DNA of 64,000 nucleotides from Phymatolithon calcareum (Eukaryota; Rhodophyta; Florideophyceae; Hapalidiales). Under the pieces are notes generated by a model that saw nothing but the letters and a program-made list of their open reading frames with translations, ran no database searches and was not told where the DNA came from. The translations under genes were made by a program, and so were the position numbers. The DNA lies in NCBI GenBank assembly GCA_977006965.1, contig OZ345358.1, positions 1,488,001-1,552,000 of the forward strand, read 5' to 3'. Below are positions 1 through 9,349 of the stretch, piece after piece. The stretch's first letter is position 1; each line of letters begins with the position of its first letter.

Positions 1-30
1 TCCGGTTCGATTGTGATCGCAGCGCCGTGC

Positions 31-72
31 GGCGAATGACGTGGAGGATATATCTCCCCAACGTCATTCGCC
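31..72. repeat. 12-bp perfect inverted repeat
   Basis: GGCGAATGACGT at 31-42 is the exact reverse complement of ACGTCATTCGCC at 61-72, and the spacer (GGAGGATATATCTCC-like) is itself nearly palindromic. It could be a transposon terminus or a cruciform. Nothing else identifies it. Confidence 0.5.
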
Positions 73-1911
73 TATTAACTCGCCCGATCGGGACAGTAAC
101 ACGACCAATCATGGAGCGTCGGAAGGGGCCGAAGGGGCACTCGAAATTGACGCAATGCGTTCACAGGACCGCCGCTCAATGCAACTGTTACATATTCGGG
201 CGGGAAAAGCTGGCAGTCATCCATGCTTACATGATGTCAAAATAGGACACTGTAATCACGTCTTATGTCTTGCATAGTAATATTATTTGCTCGCCATGTT
301 GACAAGTCTTCAATAAATTCAAACTGAATGAAACGGCCTTTGCGCATTTTTCGTACGCTCCCCTGTAAATTTACGAAACAGGGGGACTGTGGAACGACGA
401 TATGACACAGTAATCGGAAAGTGGATTAGATTACTGTGTACACACTACAGTATCATATTGTAAATAAGAACTCATGACTTTGCCTGCGTATAAGTGATAA
501 ATGCACATCCCTAAATGCCGTATACAGTATGCATAGGGCATTTGCGGATCTGCATTAGAGTGAACGGGTGTTCGATCTCTTCGTCGCGTTCAGCACGAAC
601 CTGAACATTTAGAACATCCGATGTTGCATCTTGTGTGCTTTCGAAGGATACAGTACAGTAGTACAAAAATCAGCGGCCGCAAAACTAATCCAAATGTGTG
701 TACAGCATGCACGCAAACTCATCGAACCGTTGAAATCCAGGCTTTTCGGTTAAGCGTCCGCGGCAACGACAGTCAGAGAGACGCCCCTTCAAAATTTAGT
801 ACGACGTAAGCGAAGCTAACATCTAGGGGCTTCTTGCTTCTTCCGAAACCCAAACAACGCACCACCACACGCTTATAAATTTTAGGCGCACACCGCCTCT
901 GACCGATGCACACTCCCTGATATTGGGGAGGTCGTCCTCAGCGACGACCGGTAAAGTCATGAAATGCACTCTTCCGCTTACAGCCAAAAGTCGGGAGCTG
1001 CAAACGCTAACAAGATAGCACATCGGGCCCTTTATAGGAGGTGGCAAGAGAGCTCGTGCCTCAGTGCCTCAGAATTCGGGACATTTGAGTTCGTACAATG
1101 CATCGCCGATGGACGTGCGAGGGGCACTCATTTTAGCGGTCGAACCGGACAATTGAGTCAATGGCGAGACGGCTGAAGCGACTGACATAGCCGGTTTTGT
1201 TTCTGGTTTATATATATGCCAAGAAGAGCCGCGTAAGCTAAGCGGCCTATGCCATGCTCCTCCGAGTCCATCAGCAAAGCAATAAACCTTCCCAATGCCA
1301 CGTTCATGACGAAAGCCGAGGATGGGAGCAAGGCGAAGCTTCTCTTGTTCTTCCACCCCTGCAAAACATTCAGCGCGTGGCTTCTCTGCATGCGCCGCTA
1401 GTTCGGGGTCCATCTTCCACGCACGATCAAGGTCCGCAGCCATGGCGAACCTTACGCACAAAGAATCGGCCACGAAAACATGATAAAACGTGAGCGTACT
1501 CTCCATTCGCAAATGTCGTGATGACTTTGAACACGAAAGTCAAATAGTCGGGCAAAAATATTGGGAGCATGGAAGAAAAGGCTTCTACTTTACATCCAAG
1601 TTCCAATACTCTCCCCGCCTGGAGTGTAGTACTTTGTGTTCTCCATATCGTGGAATGGCGTGAACCACTTTCGGCCCTTATTTGGGTCTGCTCATAGTTC
1701 GGATACAGTTTCTCGATCCTACTTTAGACGCTCTAGGCTTACCTCAGTAGGATGGAAGGAACCAGAAAGGATTGGGATTTTGGACGTAAAGCAGAAGGCG
1801 CTTCTTTCGTTTTCTCAATCTAGGGCTTTGCCCGACTGTTTTGACTCTCGTGCTCAAAGTCAGCACGACAGGAGAACTGAAACATATCAAGAGCAAGCAG
1901 GAGTCGGAAAC
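73..1911. other. no recognisable gene
   Basis: Only short, overlapping open frames without recognisable motifs are present. The stretch 400-440 holds an imperfect inverted repeat built on ACACAGTAATC/GATTACTGTGT. The longest open frame (1069-1512, minus, 147 codons) shows no domain I recognise and is not called as a gene. Confidence 0.5.
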
Positions 1912-1921
1912 GTGGATTACT

Positions 1922-2098
1922 TCTTTTTTTCTAAAAAAAGAAGTAATCCACGTTTTTAAAAAAAGCCCCAGAGACTTCCGAACACATGGGCAAAGCTTCT
2001 TCAGATGCTAACTTCCTTTGTGTAGCTCACGAAACGCCGACCAGAATAACGGACGAGAAATTCAAGGTAATCCTATCTCAGTCATCTACGGGAGGAGA
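1922..2098 (-). mobile_element. 5'-truncated LINE 3' end with snap-back hairpin
   Basis: The segment matches the 3' untranslated tail of the LINE family whose coding copy lies at 53055-54165 (AGCCCCACAGACTTCCGAAG-type block, then the AGCTCACGAAACGCC block). It is flanked by a 10-bp direct repeat GTGGATTACT (1912-1921 and 2099-2108), the expected target-site duplication. At the 3' end the target sequence is followed by its own inverted copy (about 1911-1951), giving a ~20-bp hairpin with a tiny loop. No coding sequence remains. Confidence 0.7.
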
Positions 2099-2108
2099 GT
2101 GGATTACT

Positions 2109-3482
2109 GTACAGTTTCATACCACAAATCAGAACTCATTTGCCGACCCTGAGATTCCCCGTAGTTGAACTCAAAGGCTGCTTTATCTTGCACAATCGTA
2201 TCTACAAGAGATTTTCAGTCGCAGGTGCAGGATGGCATTATGCACAAGGCAGCTCATGCAAAGCCAGTGGTTTTTCGGGGCCTTCTGCCTCTTGCACTGC
2301 TTTTCAGTTCCGCCAACTCCCAGCATTCGCCGACTCCCTCTCACAACCATGTCCTTGGGCAGCATTCTCGATTTTTCCCCATCATCTCGAAACTGCATCT
2401 CGGCGAGCTGGCACCACGTTGCGGAAGATGGCAACAAATGCTTATTTGCAACTGTTCAGTACTCTATTGGAAATCGACCCGCTATCCGCCGTTGCTGTTC
2501 CTAATCTCTATCCACCGTGTATCACACCTTACCCATACTTTCAGACACCGTCCCGAATCTGCTGTAGCTGTGGATGTCGAATCTAATATACATCACCTCA
2601 ACACATTTCGTTCTCCCAACATTCAATCATCCATTTTTCTGCTCGGCCAGCGTATCGTCCACATACCGCCAACGTAGCATGCAGGGGAGCGATCGCATTT
2701 GGGAGCACCACGGGGCATTTCCTCACTTCCCCAACCTAGGCTCGCTTCGCTTGCTATGCCACCACATTTATGCGCATCATGTACGCACTATCTGGACCTC
2801 ACTGAGAAGCTGCAGAATGCACAATCCCTTCATGACATTACATTTCATTGCAAGTGGCTCCCTGTGAATGCATAGGATACCATGCCTTTCATCCATCTTG
2901 CCACTCCATCTGAATTTCATACACTTGGAACCTCCTAAATATAGCCCACCGGGAAAGGGCAAGAAACAACCTTCTCATCTGTCACTCACTGTGCTATGTG
3001 AAACCTTTCCGTTAGGCTCACCGGGATGAATAGTCGAAGCGGTGTTCCCTGACGAAGGCACACGATTCGTTATGAAGTGTCTGTCCACCAACCAGGCCCG
3101 GGCGTTATCGCAACGAGATCCGATGCTTAGCGTTGCGGCTTGAATGCCTTTTAACTATAAAACGTACCCTGCTTTAGCTCTACCTCCCACTCACGCAGAA
3201 GGAAGTCTGTGCGTCTACTCATTTTGTACAATCTACACATTGCTCGACAGAACAGCAGTGCGCGTCACTCGTAATACCCTTATCGCACTGACCATATTCG
3301 CCTCATCGTCTTTGTCCACATAGACCGCGGCAAAAATCCCCGGTGTTCTGAAGCGGAACCCTTCACAAGGACTAAATCTGTCTGTTCCGCGTCCCCGCGA
3401 AACAAGTGCAACCGCAGCCACAAGAACCGAACGAAAAGGGTCAGCGCCCTGCAATCCGCGCGCGCAACTCTAACAAACGCCG
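2109..3482. other. no recognisable gene
   Basis: Several 150-170 codon frames overlap each other on both strands at 2140-2700, but none shows a conserved motif. I see no repeat family member here. Confidence 0.45.
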
Positions 3483-3803
3483 TCAAACATACTCGTCATC
3501 AAGGTCCGCGCCTCCAAGATGCGCGTAAAACGGGACGTGGGCGATAATCGCAGTCCTTCTGAAGCTGCCCTGAGGCGGCGCGCGAAACTGATTCGCATCA
3601 ACTTCATACTCCAAATCGTCAAATTCGTCCGTCTGCTCCATCACGACGTCGATGAAATCATCGTCCTCCACAGTCGCGTTCGCATTTGCACCGTTCCCGC
3701 CCTCCATCTGCATCGCGTGAACACTCGCGTCGCCGTTGCCCTCGCGCACTCGCTTTCGCCCGCTTCCGCCTGTCAACCTTGTCAGATGTCCAGCACCGGA
3801 CAT
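3483..3803 (-). CDS. hypothetical acidic protein (weak)
   Basis: A 106-codon frame on the minus strand in a locally GC-rich block. The N-terminal third is glycine/asparagine-rich with a basic GRKR patch. The middle is strongly acidic (DDDFID, DEFDDLEYEVD), and the C-terminus ends LDDEYV. No domain is recognised. It could be the end of a host gene or a transposon accessory protein, or a chance frame; the biased composition is the only argument for coding. Nothing neighbouring helps. Confidence 0.2.
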   Translation of the reverse strand: MSGAGHLTRLTGGSGRKRVREGNGDASVHAMQMEGGNGANANATVEDDDFIDVVMEQTDEFDDLEYEVDANQFRAPPQGSFRRTAIIAHVPFYAHLGGADLDDEYV

Positions 3804-5035
3804 TTGGCTCGCCGACCTCGCTGGAAACGAGAGCGGGTGTTCCTCGGTTTAGGCCCGCTGTACCAGTGCGGCCGTAGTGTCGTGTTGGAAGGCATCATGT
3901 GTCGCTGGAATAGGGTTACATGCACAAGTGTAAAACCACCCGTTTTCGCTCTGTATTGTTTGTTACACGTTGTATCAGCTATGATCTCTTATGGAAATTA
4001 TTCAATCTGAACTGATTTTGCTGTAAACATCATGCCTATAGGACATACTTTCCAACGCGAATGGAACTGGGAAATCAAACTTCCGTCAATTGCCCAGCAT
4101 CCCTATCAGCAGCAGCTCCCAACAGCATTTCGATATTTAACGAAACGAGTGCCGGGATGTAGACGGAGCGAGGCCCCAGCACAAAAAATATTTTTTGCGT
4201 GTCCTTTTATCGAGAGCATAGAGCTCAGGAAAACAACGAGGGTTTCCAGATGGTGACTATCGAATGATGATACCGAAGCACGTAGATCCATGTTGTGGAA
4301 AGGACCGATGTGAAATTAAGGTGAAGGGAGGATCGGAGCAAAACGAAGAGACCACCTCGTACTGCTGCTGGGGGTGGTTGTGGCGCTGTATGAGTAGCGA
4401 GAGATGAGGACCCAGGAAAAGCGCACCAACTTGTCGCAAATCAAATGATTTAGACTTTTAGAGCAGAACAAACGCCAATTTTTCTTAGACGTAGGTCCTT
4501 AAGGTTAGCTTTGGGATGGCACTGAGCCATGATTTCCACTCGCAGCAGAAGTGGTCAAGTCCCCCGCAAACAAATCTCTTCTGCGAAAATTCCTACCTCA
4601 GCCTTCACAGGCGGGCTCGAGAGCTCTAAGAGAAAAAAGAGACGAACGACATGCACAACCTTTCAAATGAGGAGCGAAGAAAGCAATTTTCCGTCACTGC
4701 ACGTAAAACCCTTCGATGCACTGTAACTGAGACTCGCTGGCAGCTGCGACGAGCGGACAGCGTGGTCGGAGATTGATCATTCCGGCACGGGTCCGGCCAC
4801 GGTGGAAGGATAGAATAAGAGCACATGGGTGGTAAATACATACTGCTCCTGGTCGGCAAAGAACTGTCCCTCGACCGGAGGACAGTGGACCAGGTCACTG
4901 GTTTTTTGAAGCAACTGATTAGTTGTTTCCTTTCCAAGAACGGTCTACCGCAATGAAAGAAAGCAGGTACAGAATTCTCTGCGCAAGATGGTTTGTAGGT
5001 CACTTTCCAAGAAATCCGCCGAACTTAATAGAATA
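3804..5035. other. no recognisable gene
   Basis: No long open frame with a recognisable motif and no repeat-family match in this stretch. Confidence 0.45.
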
Positions 5036-5250
5036 AATGGGCAGTCAAGGAGCATGGGCAATTAGAACACTCAAGAGCATCCGGAGAAAGCCAACATGGT
5101 CCCCTACAGAGGTGACCAACGTGACCCGAGACATTGACGAGACAGTAAGTAATTCTGGTTAAGGAACTGAAATTTCGAGTATAGTAGAGTGCTAAGAAAG
5201 GTGCCGACTTTCCTCACGTCGAGACACATGGTACCTTGTCAATAAATCCC
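5036..5250 (-). repeat. dispersed repeat R1, inverted copy
   Basis: Reverse-complement copy of a ~220-bp repeat also present at 14760-14980 and 46080-46304. Diagnostic blocks are CAAGGAGCATGGGCAATT, AGGTGCCGACTTTCCTCA and CATGGTACCTTGTCAATAAA. It is the most diverged of the three copies. No coding capacity; the class is unknown. Confidence 0.7.
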
Positions 5251-6086
5251 TTTAATTACGATTAGTTGTTTCTTTAAAAGCCCTCAGTAACACTCCTATG
5301 ACTGTGCGGGAGCAGCATTTCGGTATTTGTTCATTCTAGTATATCGCCTGGTCCCTAATACTGTGACTCGTCGTTTTCCATATTATCAATTATGCTGACA
5401 CTGTAGAGTTGTAGGGAAGTCTACTTCAGTTACCGCAGTTAACTTTCCTCCAGAGTCCAGTTCATACGTATAGGTTGTCAACCGACTTGAGGGGCTGATG
5501 TCATTCCCGATGAGGAGGTTGACAACCTGTTTGTCTCACGTTTTCTCGAACGGCTAAAACAGCACCGAAGCACATGCTGACTGTCGGGTTAACGGCTGGG
5601 ATTTTTACTGACCGCACCGTTCGAAGTCAGCAACATCAGTCGACATACAAGGAACACATGCGCACTGTCGGTGGTAGTCTTACAGAACGCACGATTTGAT
5701 GGGGCATACTGTCGACAATTTTTACCTATTCCGGAGGCCTGCGCGCCATGGTCAAGGCGCGCCGTCGCGCTCCGTTTCATTTCCATCGCCTGCCGCACGC
5801 TAGCCGTTGCTCGCCGCCGCTCGACGCATTTCCATCGCCTGCCCCTCGCTGCGGCGCTCCGGTCCATTTCCATCCCGTGCCGCCCGCTCGCGGTCGCTCG
5901 CCAAGGCGCAGCACCGCGCTCTGTTGCATTTCCGTTACCTGGCGCCCGCTAAACGTCGCCCGCCGTCGCTCGCCTGCTGTCCGTTCGCCGTCGCTCGCTC
6001 TTGCTCGCCTCATTTCCATCGCCTACCGTCAGCTCTCCGTCGCTCTCCGCCGCTCTTGTACCTCGACAAAAAGCCCCTCCACATCA
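5251..6086. other. unassigned DNA with GC-rich low-complexity block
   Basis: From about 5740 to 6060 the sequence is an imperfect array of CGTCGCTCGCC / CATTTCCATCGCCTG-type words. This gives long but arginine/proline/serine-rich frames in several reading frames on both strands. Those frames are composition artefacts. The remainder shows nothing. Confidence 0.55.
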
Positions 6087-6458
6087 ATGTCGGGACCGCC
6101 GGGCGTGGAGGACGGTAATGAATTAAGCTTTTCGTTACCGACCTTGGAAAGGGCCGAACAACTGAAGGGAAGGTTTGTTCCCGACAACACACAAAAGGGC
6201 ACCGACTACAGTGTTCGGGCTCTGGCTCGATTTCTTGTCAACGTCGAATTCAAGGACCGGTATTTCAGCACGGAACCTCACTTGCGGTCCCTATATCTCG
6301 GGACCAGGGCTACTGTTGTGGCGTTCAAAGTGTCACAACTCAAGAAGTTGCTCTTTGAGAACTGCGTGCCTGATAAAGGTGTCCGTGTCGCACAAAAAAG
6401 GAAGATAAAACATCACCAGGAGATGGCACTCCTCCAGTGGCCTCCCAGAACGACATGA
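6087..6458 (+). pseudogene. protein remnant, weak resemblance to Crypton/ZMYM-type recombinase N-domain
   Basis: The frame is open upstream only through low-complexity repeats, so the ATG at 6087 (MSGPPGVEDG) is the sensible start; 123 codons follow. The block ERAEQLKGRFVPDNTQKGTD followed by YSVRALARFLVNVE recalls the helical region with a V-P-x-N/K-T motif found in ZMYM2/QRICH1-like and Crypton tyrosine-recombinase proteins. The match is short and from memory only. No catalytic R-H-R-Y residues follow, so if the assignment is right this is only an N-terminal piece. It may instead be an unrelated small gene. Confidence 0.25.
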
Positions 6459-6699
6459 GAAGAACTTCTATGTCTGGTTTTGAAAAAATTAAGGCAATCT
6501 CTATTAACATTACGATCGACCGCAAATACAAGTAAGTAGAACGTAGTCAACTTCATTTTAAAATAAAGCTGTAACCCAAGAAACCGATCCGAACTTAAGT
6601 CTTGTGGTACACAAGCAGCTCCGTTGTACACATGTAGCTCCGTTAAGAATGTTGACACACGATTCAAATAGTGCAGCGCTGAGCGGGAGAGACATCGGA

Positions 6700-6842
6700 G
6701 AGCGGGAATGACATCAGCCAGTAGTGGGCCTCTATTTTCGCCCCAGCGGGAATGTCATCGCAGAGCGGGAATGATATCAGCTAATAATGTGCCTCTATTT
6801 ACGCCTCAGCGGGAATGATATTGGTGATCGGGAATGACATTA
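6700..6842. repeat. 63-bp tandem repeat, two units plus a partial third
   Basis: Units start at 6700, 6763 and 6826 with GAGCGGGAATGA / GATCGGGAATGA, an exact 63-bp period. Each full unit contains the inner phrase TGCCTCTATTT or GGGCCTCTATTTT and a second AGCGGGAATG. Internal symmetry suggests each unit arose from a shorter AGCGGGAATG-bearing word. Confidence 0.8.
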
Positions 6843-6871
6843 GATCATATGCTCACCCGCGCACGATTATT

Positions 6872-7000
6872 CTACCCCCATCCCGTCTGACAGTTTGTTA
6901 GGTTCTTGCGTACGGTTTCCGGGTGACGCTCTGCTGCCGCTCCGAATGTATCTGATATTAGCCTCGTGCTCACTTGAGGGTACCTTCCGCTTGCGTATAC
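6872..7000 (-). pseudogene. LINE ORF2 C-terminal fragment
   Basis: The minus-strand translation reads YASGRYPQVSTRLISDTFG and then a helical tail. This matches the post-RT C-terminus of the LINEs in this window (AFGRFPQVSTTLMADRFGN at 52600, CSRFPQVSTTSMTEEFG near 53770). It ends at a stop at 6872. About 40 codons survive. Confidence 0.6.
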
Positions 7001-7069
7001 CTGGTCATTGATGCATGAGTAGACGGACGCGTCATGCATCAGGCGCTGGATATGAGCATTGACATTTTC

Positions 7070-7385
7070 TTTGAATTTTGAATTTATTAAACGCCCTAAT
7101 ATACTGTACACACATGAGAGTGCAAGGGAGATTTTTTCAGCAGGTACGCTCTGCACTTTCTATAACCATCTCAAATCAGTGTAACCAGGGTTTGCGTCGT
7201 AGCCCTAGCTGTAAAAATCCTCCCCCAGAGGGTGGAGGGAAAAGCTTGGGGTCCACTGGTCAGATTTCCTATGAGGTTCAGGGTCGCAGCTCTGTGATGC
7301 GTTTTTTACTCCAAAGTCGTCGTAAAAGACGATGGTGCTGAATAGTAAATGCCGAGAGCTTTTTCCGTGATGACAGTCTACTCAG
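7070..7385 (-). mobile_element. truncated LINE 3' end (same family as 17985-21546)
   Basis: The block from GAATTTTGAATTTATTAAACG through GCCCTAGCTGTAAAAATCCT and GGAGGGAAAAGCTTGGG parallels the 3' region of the LINE at 17985-18260, including the short coding tail ending near the GTCGTAAAAGACGAT phrase. Orientation is minus and it is 5'-truncated. Only a few terminal codons remain. Confidence 0.6.
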
Positions 7386-7448
7386 AGGCTTACATTACCC
7401 TGGTCTACTCTAGAGTCAGACGAGCTTTGACATGTTACTCCACATAAA

Positions 7449-7575
7449 TCCACTTCGTCAAGTGGTAAAACTGACCCTGGGGATGCGCATCAAAGATGAT
7501 CATGAGAAGGTCCTGGGTTCGAATCCGAGGTGTGCCTGTTTATCGTAAAGAGTCCGACGCAGTTTCTCCGACTGG
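7449..7575 (+). mobile_element. tRNA-derived SINE-like repeat, copy 1
   Basis: The segment has a tRNA-like arrangement: a D-arm-like TCAAGTGGTAAAACTG and a B-box-like GGTCCTGGGTTCGAATCCGAGG, spaced as in a tRNA. A non-tRNA tail follows (CTGTTTATCGTAAAGAGTCCGACGC). The 5' and 3' ends cannot form a proper acceptor stem, so it is not a functional tRNA gene. A second copy with the same tRNA part and the same tail lies inverted at 14033-14149, which makes a SINE the better reading. Confidence 0.6.
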
Positions 7576-8035
7576 TTTTTGCGTCGTCGACACGGAGGGA
7601 TTACAGTGCATCATACGTGAAAAGAAGACAAGGGAGCAGTGAAGAAAAGAGTCCAAATGGGCAGGCATTAACATAAAGAAATACAAAATTTGTATTTCTT
7701 TATAAGCACATTTAATGTGCTTTTTGCAACTTGAAAGTTACAAGCATTTTTTTAAAAAATCACTAAAATTTCACACTATTTACGAATTGCTCAGAGCACG
7801 TCCAACGCAGAGAGTAAATTGCCAAATGTCGTGGAAGCAGTTGCTGGCGCATCTCTAGCGGGCAGCAAATGGCCAACCATATTGCCAAATTGCCAAACAA
7901 ATTGCCAAATCTGAAAAATTTAGCAATCTGTTTAGCAATTTGGCAATGGGCTACGTAGCTGAATTCGGATACGTTGCAGTCCTTAGCGACTTCTAGATCA
8001 CCGACCGTGGCGAAGGGGTCAGGTGAGATCACCGC

Positions 8036-9127
8036 GTGGCCAGAAAAAGCGCGCGCCGCACCGGAACAGCAAACCCGATGCTTCGCGTTTGGCGCGAAGC
8101 GGCAAACGCTCATTCGTATTTTACCCGCGGGGCGGTCATGGCGCGCCCCATGAGAGGAGAAGCAGCACAAGAAGAGATGGTGCGCGGGGCCTCGTTTTCA
8201 GCCGACGAAGACTCGGCGCTCGCACGATGCTGGGTGGGAGTTTCTGCAAAGCATGATGAGCAAGACGCCCAATCGTTCTGGAGCAACGTTGCTGCCGCTT
8301 TCGCAAAGCAGCCTGAAGCGAGCGAGCGCATCCGACTCGCGGGAAGCCTGCATTCGCGGTGGCAAGTACTCCAAAAAGCCGTTCAAAAGTACCTCGCCGC
8401 AGAGCGGCTGTACCGTTCGAACCCCGGTTCTGGGGAGAGCGAAGAAGACGCTCTACGTAACATCATGCGACTCTATCAGAAGCGGACGCGGACGAAGGAC
8501 CGCCATGGAGTTGAGCGCGATGGGCCTGCGCTCAAGTCTATGGGCGCCGTGAGCATCTTGCGCTCCTGCCCAAAGTTCAACGCAATCGGTGGCACATCGG
8601 CGTCGTGCGCGCTGTACACGCCCGGCGCCTATGCTTCGGGCGCCACCACGCTCGACACCAGCACCAGTACGGCGTCGCCTCGGGCGGCGTACACCGACAC
8701 GCTCAGCACCACGAGCGACGACGCAGCGCTGCTTCCAGCCACGCACGCCGGTGCGGCGCGTGCCGACGGTGGGAGTGCCGTTGCCACGGAGGCGGCCGCA
8801 GTTCCCTCGGTGAACCCGGCCAGGGGCCGCCCGATGGGCATCAAGAAATTCAAGAGGAAGGAGAAGGAAGCGCACCGCGGCGTGGGTTTGTCCGAAATCG
8901 CGGCGGCCCTCCTAGAGGGGTCGAAACGAAAAACGGCGCTGAAGAAGACGCAACTTCGTTTCAGTTGTATCAATGCACTTCCGGAGGGAGAAGCAAAAAC
9001 GAAACTGTTGATGAAATTCCTCGGCTCGGCTGAGCTAGGCGGTGAGGACGAGGAGGGCAGGACAGAGCGCGACATCCAGTTGACTAATAGATTGGCTATC
9101 GGTAGTCTAGTGTGCGATGAAGAGTAA
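8036..9127 (+). CDS. Harbinger Myb/SANT-like DNA-binding protein
   Basis: 363 codons if the first ATG is used; MARPMRGEAAQ at 8138 is an equally plausible start. In PIF/Harbinger elements this second protein binds the transposon ends and brings the transposase to the nucleus. The region from SFSADEDSALARCW to SLHSRWQVLQKAVQKY (roughly residues 52-125) has the trihelix Myb/SANT-like spacing of tryptophans, followed by the typical SGESEEDALRNIMRLYQKR segment. A low-complexity Ala/Thr/Ser middle and a lysine-rich nuclear-localisation-like KKFKRKEKE (around residue 277) precede a helical C-terminus. It converges on the transposase gene with about 220 bp between stop codons. Intact. Confidence 0.8.
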   Translation: MARKSARRTGTANPMLRVWREAANAHSYFTRGAVMARPMRGEAAQEEMVRGASFSADEDSALARCWVGVSAKHDEQDAQSFWSNVAAAFAKQPEASERIRLAGSLHSRWQVLQKAVQKYLAAERLYRSNPGSGESEEDALRNIMRLYQKRTRTKDRHGVERDGPALKSMGAVSILRSCPKFNAIGGTSASCALYTPGAYASGATTLDTSTSTASPRAAYTDTLSTTSDDAALLPATHAGAARADGGSAVATEAAAVPSVNPARGRPMGIKKFKRKEKEAHRGVGLSEIAAALLEGSKRKTALKKTQLRFSCINALPEGEAKTKLLMKFLGSAELGGEDEEGRTERDIQLTNRLAIGSLVCDEE

Positions 9128-9349
9128 ACGCGAATCTTGCACAGTTTTTGCGCACCTGGAACCCGCTCGAGATCGACTGAACCAGGAAATCAGTCGACCT
9201 CGGACAGGTCCTCATTGGGAGATCCGCACGCACATGGGTTGGAGCTCGCGCAGCGCGGCGGCGTGCACGAGCACACGGCACAGCTCCACGCCGACCGCGG
9301 GGTGACGCAAAAACCAAACAAAAAGTGAAATTTTACCAGCTCTTCGGTG

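Noticed and set aside
1069-1512. 147-codon minus-strand open frame
   Set aside because: No recognisable motif, and overlapped by other frames on both strands of similar length; no supporting context.
5671-6118. Several Arg/Pro/Ser/His-rich open frames on both strands
   Set aside because: Produced by an imperfect CGTCGCTCGCC-type repeat that is open in most frames; composition artefact.
7449-7530. tRNA gene candidate
   Set aside because: Has A/B-box-like parts but the acceptor and T stems do not pair, and a second copy shares the non-tRNA tail; called a SINE instead.
8453-9075. Minus- and plus-strand frames of about 140-148 codons inside the Harbinger Myb-like gene
   Set aside because: Shadows of the GC-rich coding frame 8036-9127.
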